Notes: generated by a model from the letters alone, not told the origin. A stretch of 64,000 bases of DNA from Undibacterium cyanobacteriorum (GCF_031326225.1 NZ_CP133720.1:4278001-4342000), one strand, 5' to 3'. Numbered from the stretch's first letter, positions 27,411 through 37,222 are shown. Program-made: numbers and translations.

Positions 27411-28928
27411 ATGGCTGGCGCGTATAAAACCCCCGGTGTCTATATCGTTGAAAAGAATGCCTTTCCGAACTCGGTTGTGGAAGTAGCGACCGCGGTTCCT
27501 GCATTCATCGGTTACACCAAAATAGCCGACAATAAAGGCACTTCTTTGCACGAAAAACCATGGCGTATTACTTCTTTGTCCGAATTCAAAAACTATTTTG
27601 GAGAAGAGCCGGACGACAAATTTGAGATCGCAGAAAAATCTGACAAGGAACATGCTGATTTCAAATCAGGCGACAAGGAATACGTGCTTAAGCGCCCTAA
27701 CGGTAAAGCTGACACCAAACGCTATTACCTCTATCGCGCCATGCAATTGTTCTTCCAAAATGGCGGTGGCCCATGCTACATCGTTTCTATTGGCACTTAC
27801 AGTGACCAAGGCGTCGAACGTAAACCATTAGAAAAAGGTATCGATATGCTCTTGAAGGAGCAAGAACCAACGATGGTAGTGATTCCTGACGCGGTAGCCT
27901 TAGAAGAAGGCGATTGCATCGGCGTACAACAGTACTCGCTAAAACACTGCGGCTACCAGATGAAAAACCGTTTCGCCATTTTGGATATTCACAATGGATT
28001 CAAGGAACGTTCAGACAACGACCCTGTCGCAGCCTTCCGTGGCGACCTTGGCACGAATTTCTTGAACTACTCCGCGGCATACTATCCTTGGTTGAATACA
28101 TCGATTGTACAAACTACGGACCTCGGCTTCTCTAGTTTTGTTGACGTGTCGAAAGTCAGCGAATTGTTGTTAGCAGAAGCTGGTGGCGAGAATGCGCCAC
28201 AGGATTTGAAAGACATCTTGGCTCAAGTTGGCAAAGCCGACCGCGATCCAAAAGCAAAGACCTACTTGTCCGACGACGAGTTGCACAAAATCTTGTTCTC
28301 TGTTTGCCCAACTTACTCCAAAATGTTGTTGGCCATCAAAAACAAACTCAACCTCTTGCCGCCAGCAGCAGCGATGGCAGGTGTGTACACCATGGTCGAC
28401 AATGCGCGTGGCGTTTGGAAGGCGCCAGCCAATGTAAGCTTGGCTTCCGTCATCTCTCCAGCGGTGAATATTACGCATGACGAACAAGAAGACTTGAACG
28501 TCACCACAGCCGGTAAGTCGATCAATGCAATTCGCAGCTTCATCGGTGAAGGCACTTTGGTATGGGGTGCTCGTACTCTCGACGGCAATAGCCTCGACTG
28601 GCGCTACATCAACGTACGCCGCACCATGATTATGCTGGAAGAATCATTACGCTTAGCGACTAAGGCCTATGTATTTGAGCCAAACGTCAGCAGCACTTGG
28701 GTAACAGTGAAGAGTATGGCGAGCAACTTCTTGACCAGTATCTGGAAACGCGGTGGCTTGGCAGGTGCGAGCCCAGAAGATGCATTCAGCGTTAGCTGCG
28801 GTTTGGGTGAAACGATGACAGCTGAAGATATTCTCGAAGGCTACATGCGCGTCACTATTTTGGTTGCTTTAAGCCGCCCAGCGGAATTCATTGAAATCAC
28901 GTTCCAACAACAAATGCAGAAGTCATAA
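27411..28928 (+). CDS. Contractile tail sheath protein (Afp2/Pvc2-like)
   Basis: This 505-residue sheath subunit begins MAGAYKTPGVYIVEKNAFPNSVVEVATAVPAFIGYT, the canonical start of eCIS and phage sheath proteins. The C terminus (INVRRTMIMLEESLRLATKAYVFEPNVSSTWVTVKSMASNFLTSIWKRGGLAGASPEDAF) is the conserved handshake/C-terminal domain. Sheath contraction drives the inner tube forward. Afp and PVC have three sheath paralogues (2, 3 and 4); this operon has one, which must do the whole job. It has an AAGGA ribosome-binding site. An 83-bp gap with structured RNA potential separates it from the tube gene. Confidence 0.95.
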   Translation: MAGAYKTPGVYIVEKNAFPNSVVEVATAVPAFIGYTKIADNKGTSLHEKPWRITSLSEFKNYFGEEPDDKFEIAEKSDKEHADFKSGDKEYVLKRPNGKADTKRYYLYRAMQLFFQNGGGPCYIVSIGTYSDQGVERKPLEKGIDMLLKEQEPTMVVIPDAVALEEGDCIGVQQYSLKHCGYQMKNRFAILDIHNGFKERSDNDPVAAFRGDLGTNFLNYSAAYYPWLNTSIVQTTDLGFSSFVDVSKVSELLLAEAGGENAPQDLKDILAQVGKADRDPKAKTYLSDDELHKILFSVCPTYSKMLLAIKNKLNLLPPAAAMAGVYTMVDNARGVWKAPANVSLASVISPAVNITHDEQEDLNVTTAGKSINAIRSFIGEGTLVWGARTLDGNSLDWRYINVRRTMIMLEESLRLATKAYVFEPNVSSTWVTVKSMASNFLTSIWKRGGLAGASPEDAFSVSCGLGETMTAEDILEGYMRVTILVALSRPAEFIEITFQQQMQKS

Positions 28929-28934
28929 TCCGGC

Positions 28935-28966
28935 GCTGACGGTGTCAGCCTAAAGGCAAAGACACC
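28935..28966 (+). promoter_or_regulatory. Two mutually exclusive RNA hairpins between sheath and tube genes
   Basis: The transcript can form GCTGAC-GGT-GTCAGC (28935-28949), a 6-bp stem with a 3-nt loop. It can instead form GGTGTC...GACACC (28941-28946 with 28961-28966), with an inner GCC-TAAA-GGC stem. The two share the segment GGTGTCAGC, so only one can form at a time. No U tract follows either directly. A role in tuning tube expression against sheath, or in mRNA processing, is inference. Confidence 0.45.
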
Positions 28967-29011
28967 TTGTTCCGACAATTTTTAACTTATTTATTTTAGA
29001 AGAGGTTTGTT

Positions 29012-29470
29012 ATGGCAGATGACGGCTCAGCACAATCAAGCAACGTATGGCCTTTACCGAAGTTTTACTTCCGCGTGAAATGGGACGCCAACGAAATGTC
29101 TTTCCAAGAAGTTTCTGGTCTCGATATTCAATCTGAAGAGATCAAGTATCGTCACGGCAATAGCCCAGTTTTCTCAGTGATCAAAATGCCTGGCATGAAA
29201 AAGTACGGCAATATCACGATGAAAAAAGGCGTATTCAAAGGCGACAACAAGTTTTGGGATTGGCTCAACCAAATCAAGATGAACACCATCAAACGTGTGC
29301 CTGTCACCATTAGTTTGCTCGACGAGCAAGGTAACGACACGATGGTATGGACTTTGACGAATGCATGGCCAACCAAGATTTCAAGCACCGACTTGAAATC
29401 CGAAGGCAATGAGGTAGCGATTGAGTCCATCGAAATCGTGCATGAAGGTTTGACGATCGACAATAAATAA
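29012..29470 (+). CDS. Inner tube protein (Afp1/Pvc1-like, gp19 family)
   Basis: The 152-residue tube protein has the pattern PLPKFYFRVKWDANEMSFQEVSGLDIQSEEIKYRHGNSPVFSVIKMPGMKKYGNITMKKGVF, diagnostic of phage T4 gp19-like and eCIS tube subunits. Stacked hexamers of it form the tube that is pushed out on contraction. It is followed after eight bases by a second, distinct tube-family gene. Afp1 is normally encoded before the sheaths; here it comes after the single sheath. Confidence 0.95.
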   Translation: MADDGSAQSSNVWPLPKFYFRVKWDANEMSFQEVSGLDIQSEEIKYRHGNSPVFSVIKMPGMKKYGNITMKKGVFKGDNKFWDWLNQIKMNTIKRVPVTISLLDEQGNDTMVWTLTNAWPTKISSTDLKSEGNEVAIESIEIVHEGLTIDNK

Positions 29471-29478
29471 TCAACACC

Positions 29479-29946
29479 ATGAGTGGTGAATATTTCGAGG
29501 GGGGTTATCCCCCTCCGGCGTTTTACTTTACCGTCACCATCGGCGATGGAATGCAAGTGCCAGATGCTTCGTTTAGCGAAGTATCTGGCATTAGCATTGA
29601 AATGGAGACCGAAGCTGTGGTGGAAGGCGGCGAGAACCGCTTTGTGCATCAGCTTCCAAAAAGTATCAAGCACCCCAATCTCGAACTCAAGCGCGGTCTG
29701 ACGACTTTAAGTTCGCCTTTGGTGAAATGGTGCAAAGATACGCTGGAAGGCGCTTTCATCAAACCCATTGAACCAAAAACCATCGTCGTCAAACTCAATG
29801 GCGCCGAAGGTGAAGTGTTACGGGCTTGGGCTCTGATCGGCGCATATCCTGTGAAATGGGATGTTGAAGGATTTAACGCCACCAAGAATGAAGTGGCGAT
29901 CGAAAAAATGACGTTCGCATATACCTATTCAAAACGTAGCAAGTAA
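29479..29946 (+). CDS. Second tube protein (Afp5/Pvc5-like, gp19 family)
   Basis: This 155-residue paralogue of the preceding protein starts with a Gly/Pro-rich turn (EYFEGGYPPPAFYFTVTIGDGMQVPDASFSEVSGISIEMETEAVVEGGENRFVHQLPK). In Afp and PVC the fifth protein is a tube-initiator ring linking the tube to the hub, so this is the likely role. The C terminus WALIGAYPVKWDVEGFNATKNEVAIEKMTFAYTYSKR is typical of the family. It is in the expected position directly before the DUF5908 and LysM genes. Confidence 0.92.
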   Translation: MSGEYFEGGYPPPAFYFTVTIGDGMQVPDASFSEVSGISIEMETEAVVEGGENRFVHQLPKSIKHPNLELKRGLTTLSSPLVKWCKDTLEGAFIKPIEPKTIVVKLNGAEGEVLRAWALIGAYPVKWDVEGFNATKNEVAIEKMTFAYTYSKRSK

Positions 29947-29963
29947 ACACGGGCAACAACATC

Positions 29964-30128
29964 ATGGCCATCGAAATCAAAGAATTGATTATCAAGACCA
30001 ACATCGTGAACCGTCCTGTGGCAGAGGAACACGAGGTGGTGGCAAATGCAGACGCAATCAAAGAAGAAATTCTGGCGCAATGCAAACAAATGATGCAAGC
30101 CATGCTGCGTGAACGGCGGGAGCGTTAA
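29964..30128 (+). CDS. Small DUF5908 protein (Afp6/Pvc6-like)
   Basis: This 54-residue protein lies in the 180-bp space between the second tube gene and the LysM gene. It starts MAIEIKELIIKTNIV and ends in a basic helix (MMQAMLRERRER). This matches DUF5908, a family of 50-60-residue proteins found almost only in eCIS loci and lying at exactly this place (Afp6). The ATG at 29964 is 18 bp after the previous stop, and the stop at 30126-30128 is two bases from the next start. Its structural role is not established. Confidence 0.85.
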   Translation: MAIEIKELIIKTNIVNRPVAEEHEVVANADAIKEEILAQCKQMMQAMLRERRER

Positions 30129-30130
30129 TC

Positions 30131-30808
30131 GTGTCGGGCCAAAAAACTCTACTCAAAATTTCTGGCTGTAGCGTGGCCAAAAACGGCACCATTAGTGTCG
30201 ATTCCTCGCGCCCTGTGTTCCAAGCACTGATTAACCCCAGTGGCTATGGCCATGACTTTTCGATTAAGTACGCCAAGAATCAATCCTTAGGGCAGGCAGG
30301 AAATGAATCCAAATTTCACGCCAGCCAACCAGAAAAACTCAGTTTAAAAGAACTAGTTTTAGATGGCACAGGTGTCGTACCAGGCACGACTAAATCGGTC
30401 AAACAACAAGTACAAGAATTACGCGATGCCGTCTACACCTATGTCGGCACCAAACATGAGGCGCCGATTGTCCAAGTAGTGTGGGGTAGCTTGATTTTTT
30501 ATGGTCGTGTCGAAGGACTTAAGTTTGATTACACACTCTTCAAACCGAACGGTGAACCGCTACGCGCCAAGATTTCATTGAATTTCGTGGAATACACCAG
30601 CGCAGCAGAGATCGTCAAAGAGGAGGCCAAAAATTCGCCGGACCTGACCCACCTCATTGAAGTCAAAGCAGGCGACACCTTGCCGCTGCTATGCAATCGC
30701 ATCTATCGCGATCCCAACTATCACCTCGAGGTTGCACGCATCAATGGTTTAAGTTCGGCACGTCAATTAACGCCAGGCATGACGCTGCGTTTTCCGCCCT
30801 TAGCCTAA
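30131..30808 (+). CDS. Hub/baseplate LysM protein (Afp7/Pvc7-like)
   Basis: The 225-residue protein has an N-terminal CIS tube-adaptor domain (about residues 1-165: FQALINPSGYGHDFSIKYAKNQSLG; VVWGSLIFYGRVEGLKFDYTLFKPNGEPLRAKISLNFVEY). A C-terminal LysM domain follows (HLIEVKAGDTLPLLCNRIYRDPNYHLEVARINGLSSARQLTPGMTLRFPP). It corresponds to gp53-like adaptors joining tube and spike hub. The start is the GTG at 30131, two bases after the preceding stop. The LysM module here is structural in the family and does not prove peptidoglycan binding. Confidence 0.92.
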   Translation: MSGQKTLLKISGCSVAKNGTISVDSSRPVFQALINPSGYGHDFSIKYAKNQSLGQAGNESKFHASQPEKLSLKELVLDGTGVVPGTTKSVKQQVQELRDAVYTYVGTKHEAPIVQVVWGSLIFYGRVEGLKFDYTLFKPNGEPLRAKISLNFVEYTSAAEIVKEEAKNSPDLTHLIEVKAGDTLPLLCNRIYRDPNYHLEVARINGLSSARQLTPGMTLRFPPLA

Positions 30809-30833
30809 GTGAATTAGAAGAAGGAACCATCAC

Positions 30834-32624
30834 ATGGCTGACTCTCCCCTCAACGATAGCTCCGGCGTCCTCAGCTTCACCATTACCTGCGATGGCGAGG
30901 CGATGCCAGACCTTGTCCAAGTCGTCTCGATTGAAACTCAACACAGCATCAACCGTATTCCAACAGCATTGATCACCATCATTGATGGCGATATGCCGAA
31001 CGCTGAGTTTCCAGTAGCGGATGCCGGTAATTTCAAACCAGGAACTGAGGTCGTCATTAGCGCAGGGTATGAAGGCACAGTGAAGCAAATTTTCCAAGGC
31101 ATAGTGATTAAACACTCGGTCAAGATCACCGGAGATAATTATGCGCGCTTACTCATTGAATGCAGAGACAAAGCCTTAGCGATGACGGTCGGCCGCAAGA
31201 ACGCTAACTATGTCGACAAAAAAGATAGCGATATCATCACCACCCTGATTGGCGCTTACAGCGGCCTAACCGCCGACGTTGAGGCGACCACGATTACGTA
31301 CAAAGAATTAGTCCAATACTACAGCACCGACTGGGATTACATGATGGCGAGGGCCGAGGCCAATGGTCTCTTAGTCACGATTGATGCTAGCAAGGTCACT
31401 GTCAAATCGCCGCGAGCCAGCGACGCTGCGGTGCTGACCTTGACTTACGGTCACGACTTGATGGAATTTCATGCCGATCTCGATGCGCGTTGGCAGCTGA
31501 ACTCGGTCACGAGTACCAGCTGGGATTTAGCAACGCTAAAGATTGTCCAGCAAACCGCCACGCCTGCCACCTTAACTGGGCAAGGTGATATCGCCTCGAA
31601 AACTCTAGCGGAAATATTGAACGTATCTGACTTTGGTTTACAAACCGCAGCGCCTTTAGAGTCCGGTGCATTGACTGCTTGGAGCAAAGCGCAACAGACC
31701 AAAGCAGCCATGTCGCGCATCCAAGGTCGTATGCAATTTCAAGGTAGCGCGCTGGCGAAACCCGGCGTAGTTTTAGAATTGGCGGCGGTCGGTAAACATT
31801 TTAATGGCAACGTGATTGCCAGCACCGTCATCCATCGTCTTCAAGACGGCAACTGGATCACCGAAGTCGAATTCGGCATGCCAAGCTACTGGTTCACGGA
31901 AGAACACCATTTGCAAGCACCTGAGGCTGCCGGGTTAACCGCAGGAATCAGTGGACTACATATCGGTATCGTCATGAAGCTCGATGCCGATCCTGAAGGT
32001 CAATACAAGATCCAAGTCGATATTCCTCTCATGAATGCTGACACGGTCGGCGTGTGGGCGCGCCTCGCTAGCTTCTACGCGTCGTCAGGCTTTGGCTCCT
32101 TTGTGATTCCAGAAATTGGTGATGAAGTTGTACTCGGCTTCTTCAACAATGATCCATCCTGCCCCGTCATCTTAGGCAGCCTCTACAGCTCCAAACACAC
32201 ACCACCATACGAACTCACCGCCGATAACAATATCAAGGCGATGGTGACGCGTAGCAAACTGAAAATGGAGTACGACGACGGCAAGAAAGTCATTACCTTG
32301 ATCACCCCTGCAAATAACAAGATTGTCATCAGCGATGATAGCAAGTCCATCTTATTACAGGATCAAAACAATAATAAAGTCGAGCTGAGTTCCTCTGGCA
32401 TTCTGCTCGATAGCCCAAAGGATATCACCATCAAAGCCTTGGGCAAGGTCGTCATCAATGCGACGCAAAATATTGAAGCTACCGCTCAGATGGACGTCAA
32501 GGTCACGGGGCTGAATATCACCAATACCGCCAATGTGGGTTTCACGGCCAAAGGAACCGCGACCGCGGAATTATCTGCTGCTGGCCAAACCACCGTCAAA
32601 GGCGCCATGGTGATGATTAACTAA
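30834..32624 (+). CDS. VgrG-like central spike protein (Afp8/Pvc8-like)
   Basis: The 596-residue protein combines a gp27-like hub (residues about 1-360) with a gp5-like OB fold (GLHIGIVMKLDADPEGQYKIQVDIPLMNADTVGVWARLASFYASSGFGSFVIPEIGDEVVLGFFNNDPSCPVILGSLY). It ends in a repetitive beta-prism (KSILLQDQNNNKVELSSSGILLDSPKDITIKALGKVVIN...). This is the cell-puncturing spike. There is no extra C-terminal enzymatic domain, so it is not an evolved VgrG carrying a toxin. Confidence 0.95.
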   Translation: MADSPLNDSSGVLSFTITCDGEAMPDLVQVVSIETQHSINRIPTALITIIDGDMPNAEFPVADAGNFKPGTEVVISAGYEGTVKQIFQGIVIKHSVKITGDNYARLLIECRDKALAMTVGRKNANYVDKKDSDIITTLIGAYSGLTADVEATTITYKELVQYYSTDWDYMMARAEANGLLVTIDASKVTVKSPRASDAAVLTLTYGHDLMEFHADLDARWQLNSVTSTSWDLATLKIVQQTATPATLTGQGDIASKTLAEILNVSDFGLQTAAPLESGALTAWSKAQQTKAAMSRIQGRMQFQGSALAKPGVVLELAAVGKHFNGNVIASTVIHRLQDGNWITEVEFGMPSYWFTEEHHLQAPEAAGLTAGISGLHIGIVMKLDADPEGQYKIQVDIPLMNADTVGVWARLASFYASSGFGSFVIPEIGDEVVLGFFNNDPSCPVILGSLYSSKHTPPYELTADNNIKAMVTRSKLKMEYDDGKKVITLITPANNKIVISDDSKSILLQDQNNNKVELSSSGILLDSPKDITIKALGKVVINATQNIEATAQMDVKVTGLNITNTANVGFTAKGTATAELSAAGQTTVKGAMVMIN

Positions 32625-32645
32625 TGTGAGAACAAGGATACGCAC

Positions 32646-32945
32646 ATGCCACCAGCCGCTCGAATTACCGATATGCATGCTTGCCCCATGGTGACACCAG
32701 GCGTGCCACCGATTCCGCATGTCGGTGGCCCCATCTCAGGCCCTTGTGTACCAAACGTTTTGATTGGTAGTTTGCCCGCAGCAGTGCTCGGCGACATGGC
32801 CGTGTGTGTAGGCCCGCCCGACACCATTGTTAAAGGCAGTGCGACTGTCATGATTAGTGGCCGCCCCGCGGCACGTATGGGTGATACTTGCGCGCATGGC
32901 GGCACGATTGTCCTTGGTTTTCCGACCGTGATGATTGGTGGTTGA
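32646..32945 (+). CDS. PAAR-domain spike tip protein (Afp10-like)
   Basis: This 99-residue protein is a bare PAAR domain: MPPAARITDMHACPM, repeated GxP/HxGGP turns, and conserved metal-ligand candidates His12, Cys14, His26 and Cys80/His82 (DTCAHGG). It sharpens the VgrG spike. Nothing is fused C-terminally, so it carries no toxin. In Afp and PVC this gene follows gp25; here the order is reversed. Confidence 0.93.
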   Translation: MPPAARITDMHACPMVTPGVPPIPHVGGPISGPCVPNVLIGSLPAAVLGDMAVCVGPPDTIVKGSATVMISGRPAARMGDTCAHGGTIVLGFPTVMIGG

Positions 32946-32986
32946 ACATGCAAGCTCACAACGAAACGTTTCGAGAGGCCTAAGAC

Positions 32987-33400
32987 GTGAGTAATGACGT
33001 ATCTTTTTTAGGCACGGGGTGGAGTTTCCCGCCTGAATTTTCCAAACGCGGCACCGTGTCCATGGTGAGCGCGGCGGAAGATATTCGTCAAAGCTTACAC
33101 ATCATCCTCGCCACGAACTTAGGTGAGCGCGTCATGCAACCAAGTTTTGGCTGCGGTATCAAGAGTCAAATCTACGAAAACATCAACGAGAGCACGCTCA
33201 CAGTCCTGAAGGATTTAATCAGTCGCGCGATCTTGTTTTACGAACCGCGTGTGAAATTGGAATCGATAGCCACCGATAGCTCGGCAGCCTACGACGGCAG
33301 ACTCGATTTCTTAATTAACTACAGCATCATCGCCACCAATACGCGCCATAACATCGTGTATCCATTTTATTTGCGCGAGGGCACCGATGTGCAGCTCTAA
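32987..33400 (+). CDS. Baseplate wedge protein gp25-like (Afp9/Pvc9-like)
   Basis: The 137-residue protein belongs to the GPW/gp25 family: FLGTGWSFPPEFSKRG, then AAEDIRQSLHIILATNLGERVMQPSFGCGI, which contains the conserved EIRQSL...GER-like core. gp25 anchors the first sheath ring to the baseplate. The start is GTG at 32987, preceded by GAGAGG. It is followed after 18 bases by the large baseplate gene. Confidence 0.93.
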   Translation: MSNDVSFLGTGWSFPPEFSKRGTVSMVSAAEDIRQSLHIILATNLGERVMQPSFGCGIKSQIYENINESTLTVLKDLISRAILFYEPRVKLESIATDSSAAYDGRLDFLINYSIIATNTRHNIVYPFYLREGTDVQL

Positions 33401-33418
33401 TCGTGTCACTGGAGATCT

Positions 33419-36400
33419 ATGAAGTCACAATGGATGATACGTGACGGATTAGCACAAACGCAGCGGCATCGACCAGCGCTGCGCGGTGACTATTTTAAAC
33501 TCGATGATCTCAGCTTTGAACAACTGCTGTTCTTAGCGACGGAATATGCGCGCTTGATGCATTTCTTTCAGCTCGATCTGAGCACGGATGGCACGTGGCA
33601 AGCTTTCTTCAGTGCTGACGAGAGCATTTTGATGGCAAGCATTCTAGCGCTCAAGCCCCATGAACTAGCCGATCAATTCGAACTACGTTTGCAGATGCAA
33701 CCGAGCTATCGCGATTGGTTTCGCGACGACATCGTGCGGAAAATCGACTTGTCCTATCGTGAGCAATTGAATTCTCCGCTAATGCTACTGCGTCTATTTG
33801 ATCAATGGTACACGACATTATTGGTGCAACAAGGTCATGCTTCCGGCGAACTCCGTAGCCTATTAGAAGGTATCTTGCGTGGACTCAAGTGGGAAGTGCA
33901 AACCCTGGTCGAGGCAACCCCACGTTTGCTGCAGTCGTACACGCAGAATTTGTTTTCCGAGCAATTTCGTAAACTCGTCGATTGGCCTTTGCCACAGGTC
34001 AGCCATTCCGCGACCAGCACTAAATCTGAGGCCGAAAAGACGCCGCTGCACGGCGACGCCAAAGCATTTAGCCGTAGTGAAGTTAGACATAATTTTCATA
34101 CGCTCAATCAAGCCTTGCGCATGTTGCAAAAAGGTGTGCGCCAACTCCTGCCTGAATCCCTCAGCAGCGGTGCGCATGATCCCGCGATTAGTCTCTTGCT
34201 GACTTTTGCTAAGCAATACCAAACACTACAAACGCGACTGAATCGTTTCGCCGATAAGCACATCGATTTCTACTATCATGATGTGCTCGGACTCAAACAA
34301 GCACCGCCGCAGGCCGATAGTGCCTATTTGGTGATGCAGCTCAATCCATCAGCACCGCAAGTAGCGATCGCCAAAGGTACGGAATTTATAGCAGGCCAAG
34401 ATGAGAGTCTCAACGACATCGTTTATACGGCAGATGAAAGCAGCATTCTGAATAATGCCCGCGTGAGCTCTCTGCACACGATCTACTTCGAACGTAAGAA
34501 TAAAGAAAAGCGCCTATTACGCACGCAAGCGAGTTACTACCACCCTATCGATGTACTCGATGCGGATGCCGAACCTGGAGCACATGAGAAGTTACCCCCG
34601 CTACCCTTGATGGGCGCGCCCAAGCCAGGTGAACATATTTCGGATGTCAGTGCGGCACGCTTTGGTTTTGCCATCGCCAGTCATACCTTAATGATGCAAG
34701 AGGGTGAGCGACATATTCGCGTCCTCTTGAAAATGCGCCACAACAGTCGTTACACGATTGAAAACAGTTTGCGAGAACTCACTGGCGGCACCTCGGAGTT
34801 ACGTCTTAGTGACGAATTCATCAAGCTGGTGCGCAGCATGTTCCGCATTTCCATCACCACCGAAACCGGTTGGTTCGTGGTTCCAGAATATCGTCCTGAG
34901 TACCAAGGCCTGAATCCTGATCTGCCAGAAAACTGTTTGGCGATCTACATTCATTTGCCGTCAGCAACGCCAGCAATCACGGGCTACGATAGCAAAGTAC
35001 ACGGCGAGGAATTTCAGACCAAATCGCCGATCTTACAATTCGAAATGACACGTAATGAGTATGCCTATCCTTACGACATCTTGACACATTGGTTGCTCGA
35101 AGAAATCGATTTGGAGGTTGAAGTCAAAGCCTGCCGTCAATTGATTTTGCACAATCAGATTGGGCAATTAAGCGCCTTAGCACCATTTACGCCATTTGGT
35201 CCCCTCCCTGATCACAGTTCTTACTTAATCGTCGGCTGCGAAGAGGTACTCGGTAAACAATTGCGTGACGCCTCAGTCGATATCGAGTGGGCCGGTTTGC
35301 CTAGTAACTTGGGCGGGTTCGCTGAATACTATCGCGGCTATCAAGATCCTTTGAAGGCGGATGCGATTAAGGTCAAGTTATCGGTACTGGTCGATGGTAA
35401 ATGGAATAAGTTAAACGCTTCTTCATCCTTGTTTGAATTTGAAGCCAAAGAAGACGGCAGTCCAAGTGTGCAAGTGCGTACGGAAAACCGCATCGCATTT
35501 ACGCCTTTAATGTCCTTGTACAAACCAACCCATCCGCAAGCTTTACCGAAAGATGGTGCGCGTTTCATTTATAACTCCAGCACCATGAATGGCATGTTCA
35601 AACTGAGTTTGGACGAACCCGATGGCGCCTTCGGACATCAAGAATATCCCCAGCTCCTGACCCGTGTTCTCACCCAGAACGCGCAAAAGAAAAAGATAGG
35701 CTTGATGACGGCACAACCGAATCCGCCGTACACGCCGCAGATTAGTCGCATCGTTTTCAATTACAAAGCGTATTCGACGATTAACTTCGATCAAAACCAG
35801 TCTGAGTTAGCCAGTCAACATCAGGAAGTCTTTTTGCACTTGCATCCCATGGGTAGCAAAGTCATGCGTGTTAATGAGAGCAAAATGATTCCGCTCGTAC
35901 CGCACTACCCTGCGGCCGGCAATCTAATGATTGGACTCGACGCAGAACGCCTGCAAGGTCAGTTAAGTCTGTATTTCTATCTGCGCGAGGATTCTTTGCC
36001 GATGGCAAGCGGCACACATACGAATATCCAGTGGTGGTATTTGTCATCGAATCGTTGGCGCCGTTTTGAGCAAGCACATATTTTGGACGATTCCACACAT
36101 GGCTTCATGACCTCCGGCATCGTGCAATTGCAAATCCCTGAAGAGATGAATAAGGATCATACGGTGATGCCGTCGGATCAATTTTGGCTCGGCGTTACGG
36201 CGGATCAGGGAATTGAACGCTTCTGTAGTTTGTACGGAGTATTTGCACAAGCAGTGCGCGTGACTTGGTCACCACAACATGGCAAAAAAAACGCCCCTAT
36301 TTTACCTGCTTTACGCATACAAAATAGTAAAAGCCCTATCCCCGGCGTCAATGGTGTTTTGCAAGTGCGCAGCAGTTTTAATGGAAAGGCTGCCGAAACC

Positions 36401-37222
36401 CGTGAACAGTTTAGAACACGTGCCAGCGAACGTCTGCGACACAAGAATCGTGCGCTGACCACCAATGATTACGAATCGATGATCTTGGAACATTTCCCGC
36501 AGGTGTATAAGGTGAAGTGCTTCCCCCATTTGTGTTCAGCGCAAAACCCACAACATCGCATACGGCCAGGACATCTCTTGATCGTCCCGATTCCACATCT
36601 CAATTTAGGCGGTCACGGTAATCAACGACCGACACTGAGTGGGCACCTGATTCAGGAGATCCACGACTTCGTGCGGCTGTATGCGCCCGCCGATGTGCAA
36701 ATCAGCGTGGAGAATCCTGTCTACGAAGAAGTTCAGGTGCGTTGCACTGTCAAACTCAACACGGGCAATCAACACCCGCGACAATTTGGCACGAAATCCA
36801 GTACCCAAAGCCAAATGAGCGGTCGCTACATCGAACAAATTAATCGCGCGATTTGCGAATACCTTTCGCCATGGAATGAGCGTGGCATCAATCAACATTT
36901 TGGTTGGCATATTCAACAGCACAATGTGATCTCATTCTTGCATGACCTCGACTATGTTGAAGAAGTGAGCGGCGTCTCTTTGCTGCAAATTTCCCCCTTA
37001 GGCGATGTCGGTGATCTACGTTTCTACTTAAAAGACAATGCGAATTTGCCGCGTCACGAGAAAGATCTTAGCCCAAGTTATCCATGGAGTATCGCGGTAC
37101 CGCTGCCAGAACATTGGATTGTCGTTCTGGATCAATTTGAACAGAGAAATCCAAAAGCACTTGGCATTAACGAATTAAAAGTAGGCTCTACCTTCATTAT
37201 TCCGGCAAGGAAATCGACATGA
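33419..37222 (+). CDS. Large baseplate wedge protein (Afp11/Pvc11-like, gp6/J type)
   Basis: This 1267-residue protein sits in the Afp11 position. Features seen are an early DYFKLDDLSFEQLLFLATEYARL, the RLNRFADKHIDFYYHDVLGLKQ region, and a C-terminal baseplate J-like domain (NGKAAETREQFRTRASERLRHKNRALTTNDYESMILEHFPQVYKVKCFPH), where RTRxSERLRHKxRAxTxxDYExLxLxxFPxVxxVKC is typical of eCIS wedge proteins. It is somewhat longer than the Afp homologue as I recall it. Its stop overlaps the next start by four bases (ATGA). Confidence 0.9.
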   Translation: MKSQWMIRDGLAQTQRHRPALRGDYFKLDDLSFEQLLFLATEYARLMHFFQLDLSTDGTWQAFFSADESILMASILALKPHELADQFELRLQMQPSYRDWFRDDIVRKIDLSYREQLNSPLMLLRLFDQWYTTLLVQQGHASGELRSLLEGILRGLKWEVQTLVEATPRLLQSYTQNLFSEQFRKLVDWPLPQVSHSATSTKSEAEKTPLHGDAKAFSRSEVRHNFHTLNQALRMLQKGVRQLLPESLSSGAHDPAISLLLTFAKQYQTLQTRLNRFADKHIDFYYHDVLGLKQAPPQADSAYLVMQLNPSAPQVAIAKGTEFIAGQDESLNDIVYTADESSILNNARVSSLHTIYFERKNKEKRLLRTQASYYHPIDVLDADAEPGAHEKLPPLPLMGAPKPGEHISDVSAARFGFAIASHTLMMQEGERHIRVLLKMRHNSRYTIENSLRELTGGTSELRLSDEFIKLVRSMFRISITTETGWFVVPEYRPEYQGLNPDLPENCLAIYIHLPSATPAITGYDSKVHGEEFQTKSPILQFEMTRNEYAYPYDILTHWLLEEIDLEVEVKACRQLILHNQIGQLSALAPFTPFGPLPDHSSYLIVGCEEVLGKQLRDASVDIEWAGLPSNLGGFAEYYRGYQDPLKADAIKVKLSVLVDGKWNKLNASSSLFEFEAKEDGSPSVQVRTENRIAFTPLMSLYKPTHPQALPKDGARFIYNSSTMNGMFKLSLDEPDGAFGHQEYPQLLTRVLTQNAQKKKIGLMTAQPNPPYTPQISRIVFNYKAYSTINFDQNQSELASQHQEVFLHLHPMGSKVMRVNESKMIPLVPHYPAAGNLMIGLDAERLQGQLSLYFYLREDSLPMASGTHTNIQWWYLSSNRWRRFEQAHILDDSTHGFMTSGIVQLQIPEEMNKDHTVMPSDQFWLGVTADQGIERFCSLYGVFAQAVRVTWSPQHGKKNAPILPALRIQNSKSPIPGVNGVLQVRSSFNGKAAETREQFRTRASERLRHKNRALTTNDYESMILEHFPQVYKVKCFPHLCSAQNPQHRIRPGHLLIVPIPHLNLGGHGNQRPTLSGHLIQEIHDFVRLYAPADVQISVENPVYEEVQVRCTVKLNTGNQHPRQFGTKSSTQSQMSGRYIEQINRAICEYLSPWNERGINQHFGWHIQQHNVISFLHDLDYVEEVSGVSLLQISPLGDVGDLRFYLKDNANLPRHEKDLSPSYPWSIAVPLPEHWIVVLDQFEQRNPKALGINELKVGSTFIIPARKST

